From: Desulfobacterales bacterium
GTDB taxonomy: Bacteria; Desulfobacterota; Desulfobacteria; Desulfobacterales; JAHEIW01
NCBI GenBank assembly: GCA_030145015.1
Contig: JAQYWI010000084.1
Coordinates: 1 to 22,273 of the forward strand
Direction: 5' to 3'
Length of the DNA: 22,273 bases
Below, piece by piece: positions 6,923-14,797 of this stretch. The number at the start of each line of letters is the position of its first letter. The first letter of the stretch is position 1. The notes beneath the pieces were generated by a model that was not told where the DNA came from, ran no database searches, and was given only the letters and a program-made list of their open reading frames with translations. The translations under genes were made by a program, and so were the position numbers.

Positions 6923-7795
6923 TCAGTTGCCGGGTTTTTTCCCGAGCCCTTGCAGTTCTTTATCAATTCCGGCCTGGAATCCTTGCAGAGAACGATTTTT
7001 TAAACGCCTTCCGTTGATAAAGATTGTGGGGGTTCCTCTTACGCCCGCCTGGGCGCCCTCCTGAAGATCCTGCCTGATCATCGCCGTTATCTTGGGATCG
7101 TTCATCTTTTTTTCAAATCCGGCTTGATCAAAACCCAATCCAAGCGCGATTTCGCGAATCTTCTGATCATTTAACTTGTTGTAATTTTTAAACAGCTCGT
7201 CGTGGAATTCCCAGAATTTCCCCTCGCTTCCGGCAGCCAGTGCCGCCATAGCAGCTTTCATGGCGAACTTATGGTTCCTGAGAGGATAGTTCTTAAAAAC
7301 TATTTTTACATCATGCGGATATTTCTCGAGCACCTGCTCGAGTACAGGCACAAGCCTGGCACAATACGGTCATTCAAAATCGTCGAATACGGCGACCACC
7401 ACAGGCGCATTTTCTGATCCTTTGAAAGGAGAACCGGAAACATTGATGTCCTGGATAAAATCAAGCGTGATGACCTGTACCGACTTGTTTTTGCGGCTGT
7501 TGAGGACTAGATAATCGCCCCCCGGGCCGACCTTGATATGATCGAATTGATTGCCGACATCAATTTTGTCCAAAAATGGGCCCCCTGAGGCGTAAATCAG
7601 GATTTGCCCCTGCTCGGTGAGCACGAAGATCTGTTTCCCATCCGCCGAAACAGCGACATCAACGGGCGCCGATTCCAATTGCAATGTCTTTTGCACATTC
7701 CATTCAACGGAGGCCGCGGCATCGCTCATCGTTATGGAACCCAGTACAATTGAAATGGTCAACACAACAATTGTCTTTTTATTTTTAAACTGCAT
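6923..7795 (-). CDS. DsbA-like thiol-disulfide protein with probable selenocysteine at residue 142 (UxxC)
   Basis: Two reading frames on the minus strand are in the same phase and separated only by a TGA at 7370-7372. The sequence around it reads VVVAVFDDFE-[TGA]-PYCARLVPVLEQ, so TGA replaces the first Cys of a DsbA-type CPYC motif, giving U142-P-Y-C145. The product would be 290 aa: a signal peptide (hydrophobic to about residue 20), a propeller-like region (VDVAVSADGKQIFVLTEQ, about 44-120), and a DsbA-like thioredoxin fold with helical insert and the cis-Pro segment GVRGTPTIFING. GGGAGG precedes the ATG. Sec-containing DsbA-like proteins are known in Deltaproteobacteria. A periplasmic redox role is likely. 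A nonsense mutation is possible but would have to hit exactly the catalytic Cys codon. Confidence 0.85.
7325..7342 (-). promoter_or_regulatory. Candidate bacterial SECIS hairpin
   Basis: On the minus strand, CTCGAGC-AGGT-GCTCGAG forms a perfect 7-bp stem with a 4-nt loop, 34 nt after the in-frame TGA. Bacterial SECIS models (from memory) place the apical loop about 16-37 nt after UGA, with a G in the first loop positions; both hold. A competing shorter hairpin (CAGGC-TTGT-GCCTG) lies closer to the TGA, at about 7345-7358. Confidence 0.5.
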
Positions 7796-7952
7796 TCAAA
7801 AATCCTCCCTGTTTCGCGTCTTTTATCAGAACTATCCCAATATAACCTCAATTGTTTCAAATATCAACTTGTATGCAGATAGGGTTGAATTCGATGTACA
7901 GTCAAGCTAACATAACTTTACTTCTAAAATTATGGGTTCGAAAGGAGTTCAA

Positions 7953-8912
7953 ATGGAACCAGCACCTGTTTCTTTGAAAGAATTGGATCGTGTGGAAGTC
8001 TTGACGCTGATAGACAACTTTGTGGACGTTCTCCTGGAGGATACGGAGATTGTCACCAGACCCCCTAAGGCGGCCGGGGAAGAAATTCCCACCGACACCC
8101 TCTTGGCCGAGCATGGTCTTTGCCTGCTGGTCAGGGTACAGCGCGACGCTGAGGAACACACCATCCTATTTGATACGGGCTATAACAGCATGGGTGTTCT
8201 CCACAATATGGACAAACTGGCCGTTGACCCGAACGAGATGGAGGCCATCGTCCTGAGCCACGCCCACATGGACCATACCGGCTCTCTGTATCCTATTCTT
8301 GATAAAATATCCGATCCGATCCCTGTGGTGATTCATCCGCACGCTTTTCGATACCCGCGGTTTGTTGAAGAAAAGGATGGAACCAAAAGAAGGTTTCCGA
8401 GAACCCTTGTAAGGGAGGAGTTAAGCCAAAGAAATGTAACGCTTCTCGAGAGCAAAAACCCAACCCCTATCCTGGATGAGATGATTCTGGTGACGGGTGA
8501 AGTCGAACGGACAACGGCCTTTGAAAAGGGCATGCCCAATGCCCTGATAGAAAGAGACGGAGAATTGCAGCGCGATCCTGTTTCGGATGATCAGGCGCTG
8601 GTGATGAATTTAAAGACGAAAGGGCTCGTGGTTATTTCGGGTTGCAGCCATACGGGAATCGTCAATACGGTTCGCTATGCGAAAAAACTTACGGGGGTCG
8701 AGAAGGTGCATGCCGTATTGGGCGGTTTTCATCTCTCGGGGGCCTTTTATGAAAAGATATTAGGGCAAACCATCGACCAATTAAAAGCCCTATCACCAGC
8801 GGTGGTCGTTCCGATGCACTGTACCGGCCGCAAAGCTATGGATCTGTTTGCCCGGGAGTTTCCATCATCATTTGTGCTCAACAGCGTGGGATCTAAAATC
8901 ACCCTGACATGA
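7953..8912 (+). CDS. MBL-fold metallo-hydrolase of the COG1237 type
   Basis: The ATG at 7953 is chosen because AAAGGAG lies 5 bp upstream; an in-frame ATG at 7932 precedes that ribosome binding site. The 319-residue product has the metallo-beta-lactamase signature SHAHMDHTG (H103, H105, D107, H108), preceded by LFDTGYN, followed by SGCSHTGIVNT and VLGGFHL, and a C-terminal PMHCTG histidine. This arrangement matches proteins annotated as similar to 7,8-dihydropterin-6-yl-methyl-4-(beta-D-ribofuranosyl)aminobenzene 5'-phosphate synthase, whose role in most bacteria is unclear. It is cytoplasmic, with no signal peptide. It is divergent from the DsbA-like gene, with about 157 bp of AT-rich promoter region between them. 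Confidence 0.85.
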   Translation: MEPAPVSLKELDRVEVLTLIDNFVDVLLEDTEIVTRPPKAAGEEIPTDTLLAEHGLCLLVRVQRDAEEHTILFDTGYNSMGVLHNMDKLAVDPNEMEAIVLSHAHMDHTGSLYPILDKISDPIPVVIHPHAFRYPRFVEEKDGTKRRFPRTLVREELSQRNVTLLESKNPTPILDEMILVTGEVERTTAFEKGMPNALIERDGELQRDPVSDDQALVMNLKTKGLVVISGCSHTGIVNTVRYAKKLTGVEKVHAVLGGFHLSGAFYEKILGQTIDQLKALSPAVVVPMHCTGRKAMDLFAREFPSSFVLNSVGSKITLT

Positions 8913-8974
8913 AGGTGCAACTTAAATAAGAAAATCGCGGCGTTCCGTTTCGCTATTCCCTTTAGATAAATCTA

Positions 8975-9592
8975 TTAGGGGGAAATGGCCGTGCCCCAGT
9001 AATTGAAGCACGCGGGTTTCCAACCCGGTATATACATCGTATCCATTGCCCGAATTCTGAAACCGGCTTGTTTTAGCACAGAAGGGATCGGAAGGTTCAG
9101 ATTACAACCCCCTCCAACCCTTTTCCAAATCGGATTCAGTCGATTCTGCCAGCGTCGCACGGCCGCGTCGGGCGCAGCGCCGTGTTCACAAAATATGAGT
9201 CGGCCGGACGGTTTGAGTACGCGCCGCATCTCCCCGAGGGCCGGTAGAATTCCGGAAATCGAGCAGAGTGTATAGGTAACCAATACGGTATCTGCACTCG
9301 CGTCATCTAAGGGGATCTCATCGGCAGCCGCCTCGATGAATTCCACCTCAAATTCAGCTTGCGCCACGGCCTGACCCGCCAAAGCCCACAACTCCTTCGA
9401 GGGATCCAGGCCCCACAAATGCCGGACCTTACCCGGAGCATAGAAAGGCAAATTAAGCCCGGAACCAATCCCAACCTCCAGCACGCGGCCCTCGGCCAGC
9501 GGCACGACCTTTTCACGCTGTCGACAAATCGGTTTTGCGCTGCAGGCCCAATGCGTGACTTTCGGCATAACATATTTTGCGTAAAGTCCCAT
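8975..9592 (-). CDS. Class I SAM-dependent methyltransferase (METTL7/PmtA-like)
   Basis: This 205-residue protein opens with YAKYVMPKVTHWACSAKPI, then motif I VLEVGIGSGLNLPFY, an acidic loop WGLDPSKEL, motif II region ADTVLVTYTLCSI and RRVLKPSGRLIFCEHG, and a C-terminal WKRVGGGCNLN segment. This pattern is typical of small Methyltransf_11 proteins related to phospholipid N-methyltransferases and METTL7; the substrate is not assignable. The start at 9592 has a weak ribosome binding site, and an in-frame ATG at 9568 is an alternative. Immediately upstream on the same strand lie remains of a different methyltransferase gene. Confidence 0.82.
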   Translation of the reverse strand: MGLYAKYVMPKVTHWACSAKPICRQREKVVPLAEGRVLEVGIGSGLNLPFYAPGKVRHLWGLDPSKELWALAGQAVAQAEFEVEFIEAAADEIPLDDASADTVLVTYTLCSISGILPALGEMRRVLKPSGRLIFCEHGAAPDAAVRRWQNRLNPIWKRVGGGCNLNLPIPSVLKQAGFRIRAMDTMYIPGWKPACFNYWGTAISP

Positions 9593-9680
9593 CGTTATAA
9601 TCAGGTTTATCCTGTTTCAAAAGGCAAAAGCACTGTTTGTCCAAACGCCGCCCGGTGGTTTTAGCCGTCAAGTTTGTGGT

Positions 9681-9875
9681 TCTTTTCATCAGCGTGAGCG
9701 TCCCCCTACCGCACCCCGGATCGAGGACATTGTCTTGCGGTAAAATTGCCACTGCGGTGATCAGCCGCTGTTTGAAGATGTCCTCACGGACGACTCACCT
9801 TAGAAAAGGATCGTAAAGGGGCAGCAGCCAGTCAAACCCGGCCGCGGTGATGTAACCCTTGGGCTTGTTTTCCAT
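9681..9875 (-). pseudogene. Decayed methyltransferase gene, nonsense codon plus missing 3' part
   Basis: From an ATG at 9875 with a GGGG-containing upstream region the frame reads MENKPKGYITAAGFDWLLPL, then YDPFLR, then TGA (9795-9797), and continues in the same frame with VVREDIFKQRLI and VLDPGCGRGTLTLM, a SAM-binding motif I. After that, resemblance to methyltransferases stops and the frame runs through unrelated sequence into the next gene. It is therefore the N-terminal third of a methyltransferase with one internal stop. Selenocysteine is unlikely because this position is not a redox site. Confidence 0.6.
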
Positions 9876-9941
9876 CGGATGAGATCCCCTGGGTTTCAGG
9901 AGCCTGACAGGTTGCTGTTTGCCCGGGCAAGCGGACATTCA

Positions 9942-10343
9942 TTATTTTTTTACCCAGGCCTCAGCATCCGCTAGATTGGAGAAAACCTTAAACTGTTGGG
10001 GTAGATCTTCGGCGATTTTTGTAAATGCTTCGGCCATACTGGACTGCGATTCGGATTCAACCACGATTGCCGTTTTGTTTATTCTGGCTCCTTCAGGGTA
10101 GTTTTCTTTAATGACGTCTCGCAGCTTAGGCAAATCATCGAGAGATAAATTTTGGGGGCCTTCACGAAATACCCAAATTCTATTTTGCTCTGGAATCCCT
10201 TCCACATAGAACAGCCTGGCAACGCCTTGCTGTATCTCTCTGAGATCAATTCCGTCTTTGGGTTCTACTAAAACATAATTCTCTTTTATGGTTATTTTGG
10301 GTGACATTTTCCGGATGACATTGAATGGATTTGCCTTCGCCAT
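9942..10343 (-). CDS. STAS/SpoIIAA-like protein
   Basis: This 133-residue protein has no signal peptide. The C-terminal half (NKTAIVVESESQSSMAEAF, then FKVFSNLADAEAWVKK) follows the pattern of SpoIIAA-like/STAS-fold proteins, in which a central strand is followed by a helix and a closing F-x-x-x-x-D/E-A-x-x-W segment. The N-terminal part has alternating strands and a helix around LSLDDLPKLRDVIKENYP. The role is unknown; such proteins may bind lipids or act in partner switching. No strong ribosome binding site is visible before 10343, and an in-frame ATG at 10307 is an alternative start. Confidence 0.6.
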   Translation of the reverse strand: MAKANPFNVIRKMSPKITIKENYVLVEPKDGIDLREIQQGVARLFYVEGIPEQNRIWVFREGPQNLSLDDLPKLRDVIKENYPEGARINKTAIVVESESQSSMAEAFTKIAEDLPQQFKVFSNLADAEAWVKK

Positions 10344-10497
10344 AATCAGACGGAAGGGGATTTTAATTTAGATTACTCGATCTGTAAATATCATCGGGAG
10401 TCAGAGAAAGTCAAGAAAATGTGCTCAAAAAAACAACGGAGCCGGGCGAGAGAGCCATGCCGGAGGCATACAGGTCATGCCTTTTATTGTAAGGGCT

Positions 10498-10551
10498 CAA
10501 CGACCACCCGCACAGCGGGTGGCTTGGATTTTACCGCTATCGGCGGGAAAA
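10498..10551. repeat. 54-bp dispersed hairpin repeat, copy 2
   Basis: This is the reverse complement of 3847-3900 with 3 mismatches. It carries the same hairpin (CCACCCGCACAGCGGGTGG) and sits just downstream of the EamA transporter stop, where it could act as a terminator or mRNA end-protecting structure. The remaining gap (10344-10497) shows no gene. Confidence 0.8.
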
Positions 10552-10598
10552 GACAGGGGCACGAAGTGCTCCAATCGTTGTGGGTTTGGAAAACCCAA

Positions 10599-11519
10599 TT
10601 AGAGCGATAAATTCTCATGCGATATTTGCGACTGCTGTCTCAGACTCACGCCATCAAGCACAATGGCGCCCAGCACGATGATTCCACCGGCAACCGTGGG
10701 TACACTCGGTATTTCGTGGATTCCAAAAATAGGAAGATACACCCAAAGGATACCGCCAACCGCCTCCACCATCAATAACAAGGTCAGTTCTGCTGCCGGT
10801 AAAAATTTAGCGCTGATAGAAAATAAAATTAAACCGACGCAAACGATAAAACCGTGCAGTATGCTGAGATACACATTCCGAAGTGGCATTGCCGGTGTTT
10901 CGTTATGCAAAAACAGGATAAGCAAAGTGAACAGCATACAAAGTACACCTGCGAGGGCTATCGTGGCAAATTGGGGTGTCTGCCTGCGCCATCGCAGACT
11001 CACCGAAAAAACAGCGAAGCCCAATGCCGCCACTAACGCAAGCAGGTTACCCAAAAAATTGCCGGCCGCCAATCCTTCCAGAACCATCACGAGAATACCC
11101 AGCAGCGCAATGACCATTGCAACCCAGGTAGAATATCGCAGCTTTTCTTTTAACAGCACAATGCCCAATAGCGCAGCAATGAAAGGTGAGGCCGCCAGCA
11201 TAAAAAGAGTATTGGCTACCGTTGTCAGGGTGATCGACAAAATATAGCCGCTCATGGCCGTCACGAGTCCGACGGCTCCGATTAATCCCGACAGTCCGAT
11301 TCTTTTAAAATGGTATATAAAAGCAAAGCCATCGCGCGCCATAAGATAGATTAAAATAACGACGGCTATGGTCAGGCCCCTGAAAAACAGATATTGCCAC
11401 TGATAACTTTGCGCCGCCTCCATGTAGCGCACAATCAAAGCGCCAAAAGACCAGATCGTTCCGGCAAAAAAAGCCAGAAAAAAAGCCTTTAGATAGTTGC
11501 TGTCGTTGAATTTTTGCAT
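10599..11519 (-). CDS. EamA/DMT-family membrane transporter
   Basis: This 306-residue protein consists almost entirely of hydrophobic segments, about ten predicted membrane helices in two EamA repeats: the first includes FFAGTIWSFGALIVRYM and LFFRGLTIAVVILIYL, the second ALVAALGFAVFSVSLRW and LVEA-type segments ending in VPTVAGGIIVLGAIVLDG. This is the drug/metabolite exporter superfamily in the inner membrane; substrates are often amino acids or other metabolites and cannot be predicted here. GGAG lies about 9 bp upstream of the ATG. It is a single gene with a repeat hairpin after its stop. Confidence 0.9.
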   Translation of the reverse strand: MQKFNDSNYLKAFFLAFFAGTIWSFGALIVRYMEAAQSYQWQYLFFRGLTIAVVILIYLMARDGFAFIYHFKRIGLSGLIGAVGLVTAMSGYILSITLTTVANTLFMLAASPFIAALLGIVLLKEKLRYSTWVAMVIALLGILVMVLEGLAAGNFLGNLLALVAALGFAVFSVSLRWRRQTPQFATIALAGVLCMLFTLLILFLHNETPAMPLRNVYLSILHGFIVCVGLILFSISAKFLPAAELTLLLMVEAVGGILWVYLPIFGIHEIPSVPTVAGGIIVLGAIVLDGVSLRQQSQISHENLSL

Positions 11520-11717
11520 GCCGACATCTCCGGTTTCGGGGGCAGTTGAGAAGCAGAAGCGCCCAACTATCCCGGCGCGGAGGTTTCTATGTCTAATTTG
11601 GACTTAAAGCAAGTAATATTTGTATTCATGCCTTAAAATTATGAGAAAAGAGGGACGTCCGCTGGATGCGCAGGATATGTAACTGGGATTGGGGTTGAAA
11701 TAATGACGCCTACGACT

Positions 11718-12563
11718 TTAAGGCCTTTGCACCATCAAAGACATGGACGTGGAGGTATTTTCCCCGCCCCTGTTATGCGAGAGAATCTCTTTGACAATCT
11801 CGTTTTGCTGATCTACGGCACCGCCGATTTCCACCCACTGCCCCAGCGGCGCCGTCAGCTCGGTCTGGGCCGCAAAGAATCGAACCACCCCATCTTTGCG
11901 GTGGTCATAGGCGAGGCGCGGTACGATCTTTAAGTGGACATTGTCGCCCACAATCGTCGGCGTAACTTCAAAGCCGCTTTCAACATTTTGCCATGCGACC
12001 GCACCGTCACCCGGTGCGTAACGCCTGAAGAAGGCTGAGCCGCGACGATACGGGATTTCTTTGCCGGTACGAATAAAAGCCGGACTGCCGGACATTGCGA
12101 CCACGAAAGCTTCGGAATAACTTTTTTGCCGACGCTCGCGATTTGCAACCGAAATATCGACACCGTCTCTCTTTTTACCGCCGGTCGCAACACTCAGGTC
12201 GTCGGCTGAATAACGGCCGCGGGCTGCAGCCGCCCTTTGATTGTCTGTTTGCGTTGTATGAAATCGGACCTGTATTCGGACCTGCTCAACCGGTCGATCG
12301 AACCGATCCAGGTAGGCATGCACACGCTCAATGGCTTCCGGTGTGTCAACAATAACCAGTGAATTTATGCGCTCACTGACGGTTACGGTTCCCGCTGGTG
12401 AAAGCAGACTTTGAACGACCGGCACCAGCTCCGCAGCCCGGCGATATTGAACCCTGACGACGTCCACCTCACCGGCCAGCGAAGCACTATACAGCAGCAC
12501 CGCGGCTAAAATCGGGCAGGAACAGATAAAAACCCTGAAGCCGAATTTTCCTCGCAAACGCAT
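11718..12563 (-). CDS. Compact secretin-like protein
   Basis: This 281-residue protein has a basic start and hydrophobic signal sequence (VFICSCPILAAVLLYSASLA). An N-type secretin repeat follows (VVQSLLSPAGTVTVSERINS, IVDTPEAIERVHAYLDRFD), then VRIQVRF and a C-terminal part that matches the end of the secretin domain (AFIRTGKEIPYR, ESGFEVTPTIVGDNVHLKIV, PLGQWVEIGG). It is much shorter than GspD, PilQ or PulD (usually over 400-600 aa) and no other secretion-system genes are nearby. It may be an orphan outer-membrane-associated protein or a reduced secretin. The 198 bp upstream, toward the EamA gene, holds no visible gene. Confidence 0.75.
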   Translation of the reverse strand: MRLRGKFGFRVFICSCPILAAVLLYSASLAGEVDVVRVQYRRAAELVPVVQSLLSPAGTVTVSERINSLVIVDTPEAIERVHAYLDRFDRPVEQVRIQVRFHTTQTDNQRAAAARGRYSADDLSVATGGKKRDGVDISVANRERRQKSYSEAFVVAMSGSPAFIRTGKEIPYRRGSAFFRRYAPGDGAVAWQNVESGFEVTPTIVGDNVHLKIVPRLAYDHRKDGVVRFFAAQTELTAPLGQWVEIGGAVDQQNEIVKEILSHNRGGENTSTSMSLMVQRP

Positions 12564-12693
12564 GATCCAACCTTCTTTCTATTGGGTTATAAGCTCAAAA
12601 TAATTTTATCACGCCATTGGCTCAAGATCAAATCTCAGAAACTTACATCCCTTAGGTCGGTTATCCGTTCTTACCGCAAAATGCAGTGAAGTT

Positions 12694-12728
12694 AAAAAAA
12701 CGGGGCCGGCTGATTTCAGCCGGCCCCG
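12694..12728 (-). terminator. Rho-independent terminator of the Arg/His-rich protein gene
   Basis: On the minus strand a perfect 12-bp GC-rich stem (GGGGCCGGCTGA and TCAGCCGGCCCC) with a 2-nt loop is followed by a run of seven T. It lies about 60 bp after the stop of the 12787-13329 gene. Confidence 0.93.
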
Positions 12729-12786
12729 CCGTTGGCAACCTCCTTGCTGATCAAAGGCATTTTCCCGGTTTTTGTAAGTTATGCCG

Positions 12787-13329
12787 TCAGTTCGTGTTGC
12801 TAACTCCGACGGAGACCGAAAACCCGGTATCCGATATTGAGGCGGAAGCGGTGAACTCGTCTTCAGGGGCAGAATAACTTTCGGCATTGCTGTAATAGTT
12901 GTTAACTTGATTCACCGCCGAGTGGCGCTGCCGCTTGTAGAAAGGTTTGGGGAGACCATGCCGGTAGACCGGTCGATGTCGCCAACGGTCGTATTTGGGT
13001 CTGAAGCGGTTGGGCACGGCTTTAGGATGCCGCCGATGGAATTGGTGTCCGGGCCGGTACGCCGGGCGATAGTGGGGCCCCCTGAGGTTTTTGTGCTTGA
13101 ACGTGGGGCCAGGACGGTTAAAATGGCGCCTGGTTTGATTGCCCGCATCGCGGTCACGGACGCGGTCCCGGTCAATATCCTGATTTCCGGGTCCATTAAA
13201 TTCCGCAGACCGGCCGCTTCGATCGGGACGGCGATCGCCGCCTCTCTCGCGTTCGGCCCATGAATTACTGGTTAAGGCCACAATAAATCCAATCAATACG
13301 ACGCTGATGATAATGATCTTTTTCTGCAT
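12787..13329 (-). CDS. Secreted Arg/His-rich hypothetical protein
   Basis: The start at 13329 is preferred over a longer frame because AAGGAGG lies 8 bp upstream and the residues that follow form a signal peptide (MQKKIIIISVVLIGFIVAL, likely cleaved after SWA). The mature protein of about 155 residues is very basic and rich in Arg, His, Pro and Tyr (HRRHPKAVPNRFRPKYDRWR), with an Asp/Arg-rich stretch near its start and a non-basic Ser/Thr-rich C-terminus (ASISDTGFSVSVGVSNTN). I recognise no family. Histidine clusters could bind metals or polyanions, but nothing confirms this. It ends with a strong terminator. Confidence 0.72.
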   Translation of the reverse strand: MQKKIIIISVVLIGFIVALTSNSWAERERGGDRRPDRSGRSAEFNGPGNQDIDRDRVRDRDAGNQTRRHFNRPGPTFKHKNLRGPHYRPAYRPGHQFHRRHPKAVPNRFRPKYDRWRHRPVYRHGLPKPFYKRQRHSAVNQVNNYYSNAESYSAPEDEFTASASISDTGFSVSVGVSNTN

Positions 13330-13436
13330 GACTTGCCTCCTTGTTTTCAAGATTGACAACCGGGTGATCAGGGTTGTTTGAACTATATGACGCAACCCAT
13401 TTGTGAAAAGTTTACAAAAAAAGGAGGCAAATCGTT

Positions 13437-13601
13437 ATGGAAAGTTGCCCGTTGAGTTGTGAATACCTGAACCCATCTCAAAAAGGTGGATCAGAGTTCA
13501 GGGCCCCGCTGAAGCGGGATTACATGTCTAATCGAAACAGATTAAGGTATGCATCAAGGCGCGGGGCGGCGAAAAAGCGGAGCATACACGATAGTATGTG
13601 A
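13437..13601 (+). CDS. Possible small ORF interrupted by a MITE-like element
   Basis: AAGGAGG at 13421-13427 precedes an ATG at ideal spacing. The ORF starts MESCPLSCEYL with a CPLSC pair and then runs into the inverted-repeat element beginning at 13468, so residues after about 11 come from the element. If the element is removed between the two flanking TA dinucleotides, the frame reads MESCPLSCEYEKREAPQDIE and ends one residue later. A short peptide gene broken by the insertion is possible, but the ORF is too small to be sure. Confidence 0.25.
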   Translation: MESCPLSCEYLNPSQKGGSEFRAPLKRDYMSNRNRLRYASRRGAAKKRSIHDSM

Positions 13602-13663
13602 GCATTTTGAGCCGACCTGCAACGCCGCCCTGGGCACTTAGACGCATTTTTGAGACGGGTTCA
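13468..13663. mobile_element. MITE-like inverted-repeat element, family 2
   Basis: This 196-bp element has 17-bp terminal inverted repeats TGAACCCATCTCAAAAA and TTTTTGAGACGGGTTCA (one mismatch) and no coding capacity of its own. The end motif ATCTCAAAA is shared with the element at 21151-21494. Apart from the small ORF start, this element is the only structure in the 13396-13770 gap; the ribosome binding site of the aminotransferase closes it. Confidence 0.75.
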
Positions 13664-13770
13664 TATGAGAAAAGAGAAGCTCCGCAAGATATTGAAGTTT
13701 AAGTAAAGAAATGTTAAGGGCCATTTGATGCTGTATTTTCAGCCATCATCTTTTGAAAGGAGATCCGGTC

Positions 13771-14796
13771 ATGGAGACCGAAAAACTGGATTGGAAAAAT
13801 TTGCCGTTTGGATATTTGAAGACGGACTACAATATTCGCACCTATTATAAAAATGGTGCCTGGGGTAAAATAGAGGCCTCTTCATCCGAGTTTATCGATA
13901 TCCATATGGCTGCGACCGCTTTGCATTACGGTCAGCAGGCATTTGAGGGCCTAAAGGCTTACCGGGGAAAAGATAACAAAACCCGCTTGTTTCGCTGGGA
14001 AGAAAATGCGAAACGATTGAACAGATCTGCGCAGGTGCTTCTCATGCCGGAGGTGCCTGTGGGCCATTTTAAAGCAGCGATAAATTTGGCCATCACGCAG
14101 AATGACCGTTTCCTGCCGCCCTATGAATCCGGTGCGGCTTTATATATTCGTCCGCTGCTGATCGGTACCGGTCCGGAGGTGGGCGTCAAGCCTGCAGAAG
14201 AATATTTGCTCATTGTCTTTGTTACTCCCGTCGGTCCGTTATTATCTGCAGGATTCCATCCCGTGGATTTTACCATAACACATGAGTTTGACCGCGCAGC
14301 GCCTCTGGGGACCGGTCATGTAAAGGCCGGCGGCAACTATGCGGCCGGTCTGCGCGCCATGAAAAAAGCGCATAATGAAGGCTATGCTTCCGTTATTTTT
14401 CTGGATGCCAAGGAAAAAGTTTATATCGATGAATGCGGTCCGGCCAACTTTTTTGCGATCAGAGACAACACCTATATCACCCCCCAATCCAGCTCAATAT
14501 TAGCTTCAATTACCAATTTGAGCCTGATGGATCTTGCCAGGGATTTCGGTATGAAAGTCGAGCAGCGGCCGATTAAGGCCGAAGAGCTGGCCACATTCGA
14601 AGAAGTAGGGGCTTGCGGCACCGGCGCGATCATTACGCCCATAAAAAAAATTGTGGATAAAAAGGCGAACAAAATCTACGAGTACTGCAAAGACGCAAAA
14701 CCCGGGCCCATAACTCAAAAGCTTTATGACACCCTGCTGGGCATTCAATACGGAGATTTACCCGATACGTTCGGCTGGGTTGAAATTGTGGATTAA
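13771..14796 (+). CDS. ilvE: Branched-chain amino acid aminotransferase, class IV PLP enzyme
   Basis: This protein has 341 residues from ATG 13771, chosen because AAAGGAG lies 8 bp upstream; a TTG at 13753 lies before it. The fold-type IV features are LHYGQQAFEGLKAYRG (about 51-66), RLFRWEENAKRLN, the PLP lysine K185 in GTGHVKAGGNYA, VYIDECGPANFF, and the phosphate-binding ACGTGAIITPI. It catalyses reversible transamination of Val, Leu and Ile with 2-oxoglutarate. Length and motifs match the eukaryote-like BCAT subgroup found in many bacteria. It is a single gene, convergent with baeR and separated from it by a dispersed repeat. Confidence 0.92.
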   Translation: METEKLDWKNLPFGYLKTDYNIRTYYKNGAWGKIEASSSEFIDIHMAATALHYGQQAFEGLKAYRGKDNKTRLFRWEENAKRLNRSAQVLLMPEVPVGHFKAAINLAITQNDRFLPPYESGAALYIRPLLIGTGPEVGVKPAEEYLLIVFVTPVGPLLSAGFHPVDFTITHEFDRAAPLGTGHVKAGGNYAAGLRAMKKAHNEGYASVIFLDAKEKVYIDECGPANFFAIRDNTYITPQSSSILASITNLSLMDLARDFGMKVEQRPIKAEELATFEEVGACGTGAIITPIKKIVDKKANKIYEYCKDAKPGPITQKLYDTLLGIQYGDLPDTFGWVEIVD

Positions 14797-14797
14797 C

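Noticed and set aside
9795..9797. In-frame TGA in the methyltransferase remnant as a second selenocysteine codon
   Set aside because: The position is not a redox or catalytic site, the gene is also truncated at its 3' end, and I saw no convincing hairpin downstream; decay is simpler.
10663..11247. Plus-strand ORF of 194 codons opposite the EamA transporter
   Set aside because: It is an antisense shadow of a strongly supported membrane protein, with no family resemblance of its own.
13668..13706. Short ORF MRKEKLRKILKFK as the C-terminus of the interrupted small gene
   Set aside because: Its frame does not continue from the small ORF once the element is removed between the TA dinucleotides; it is probably chance.
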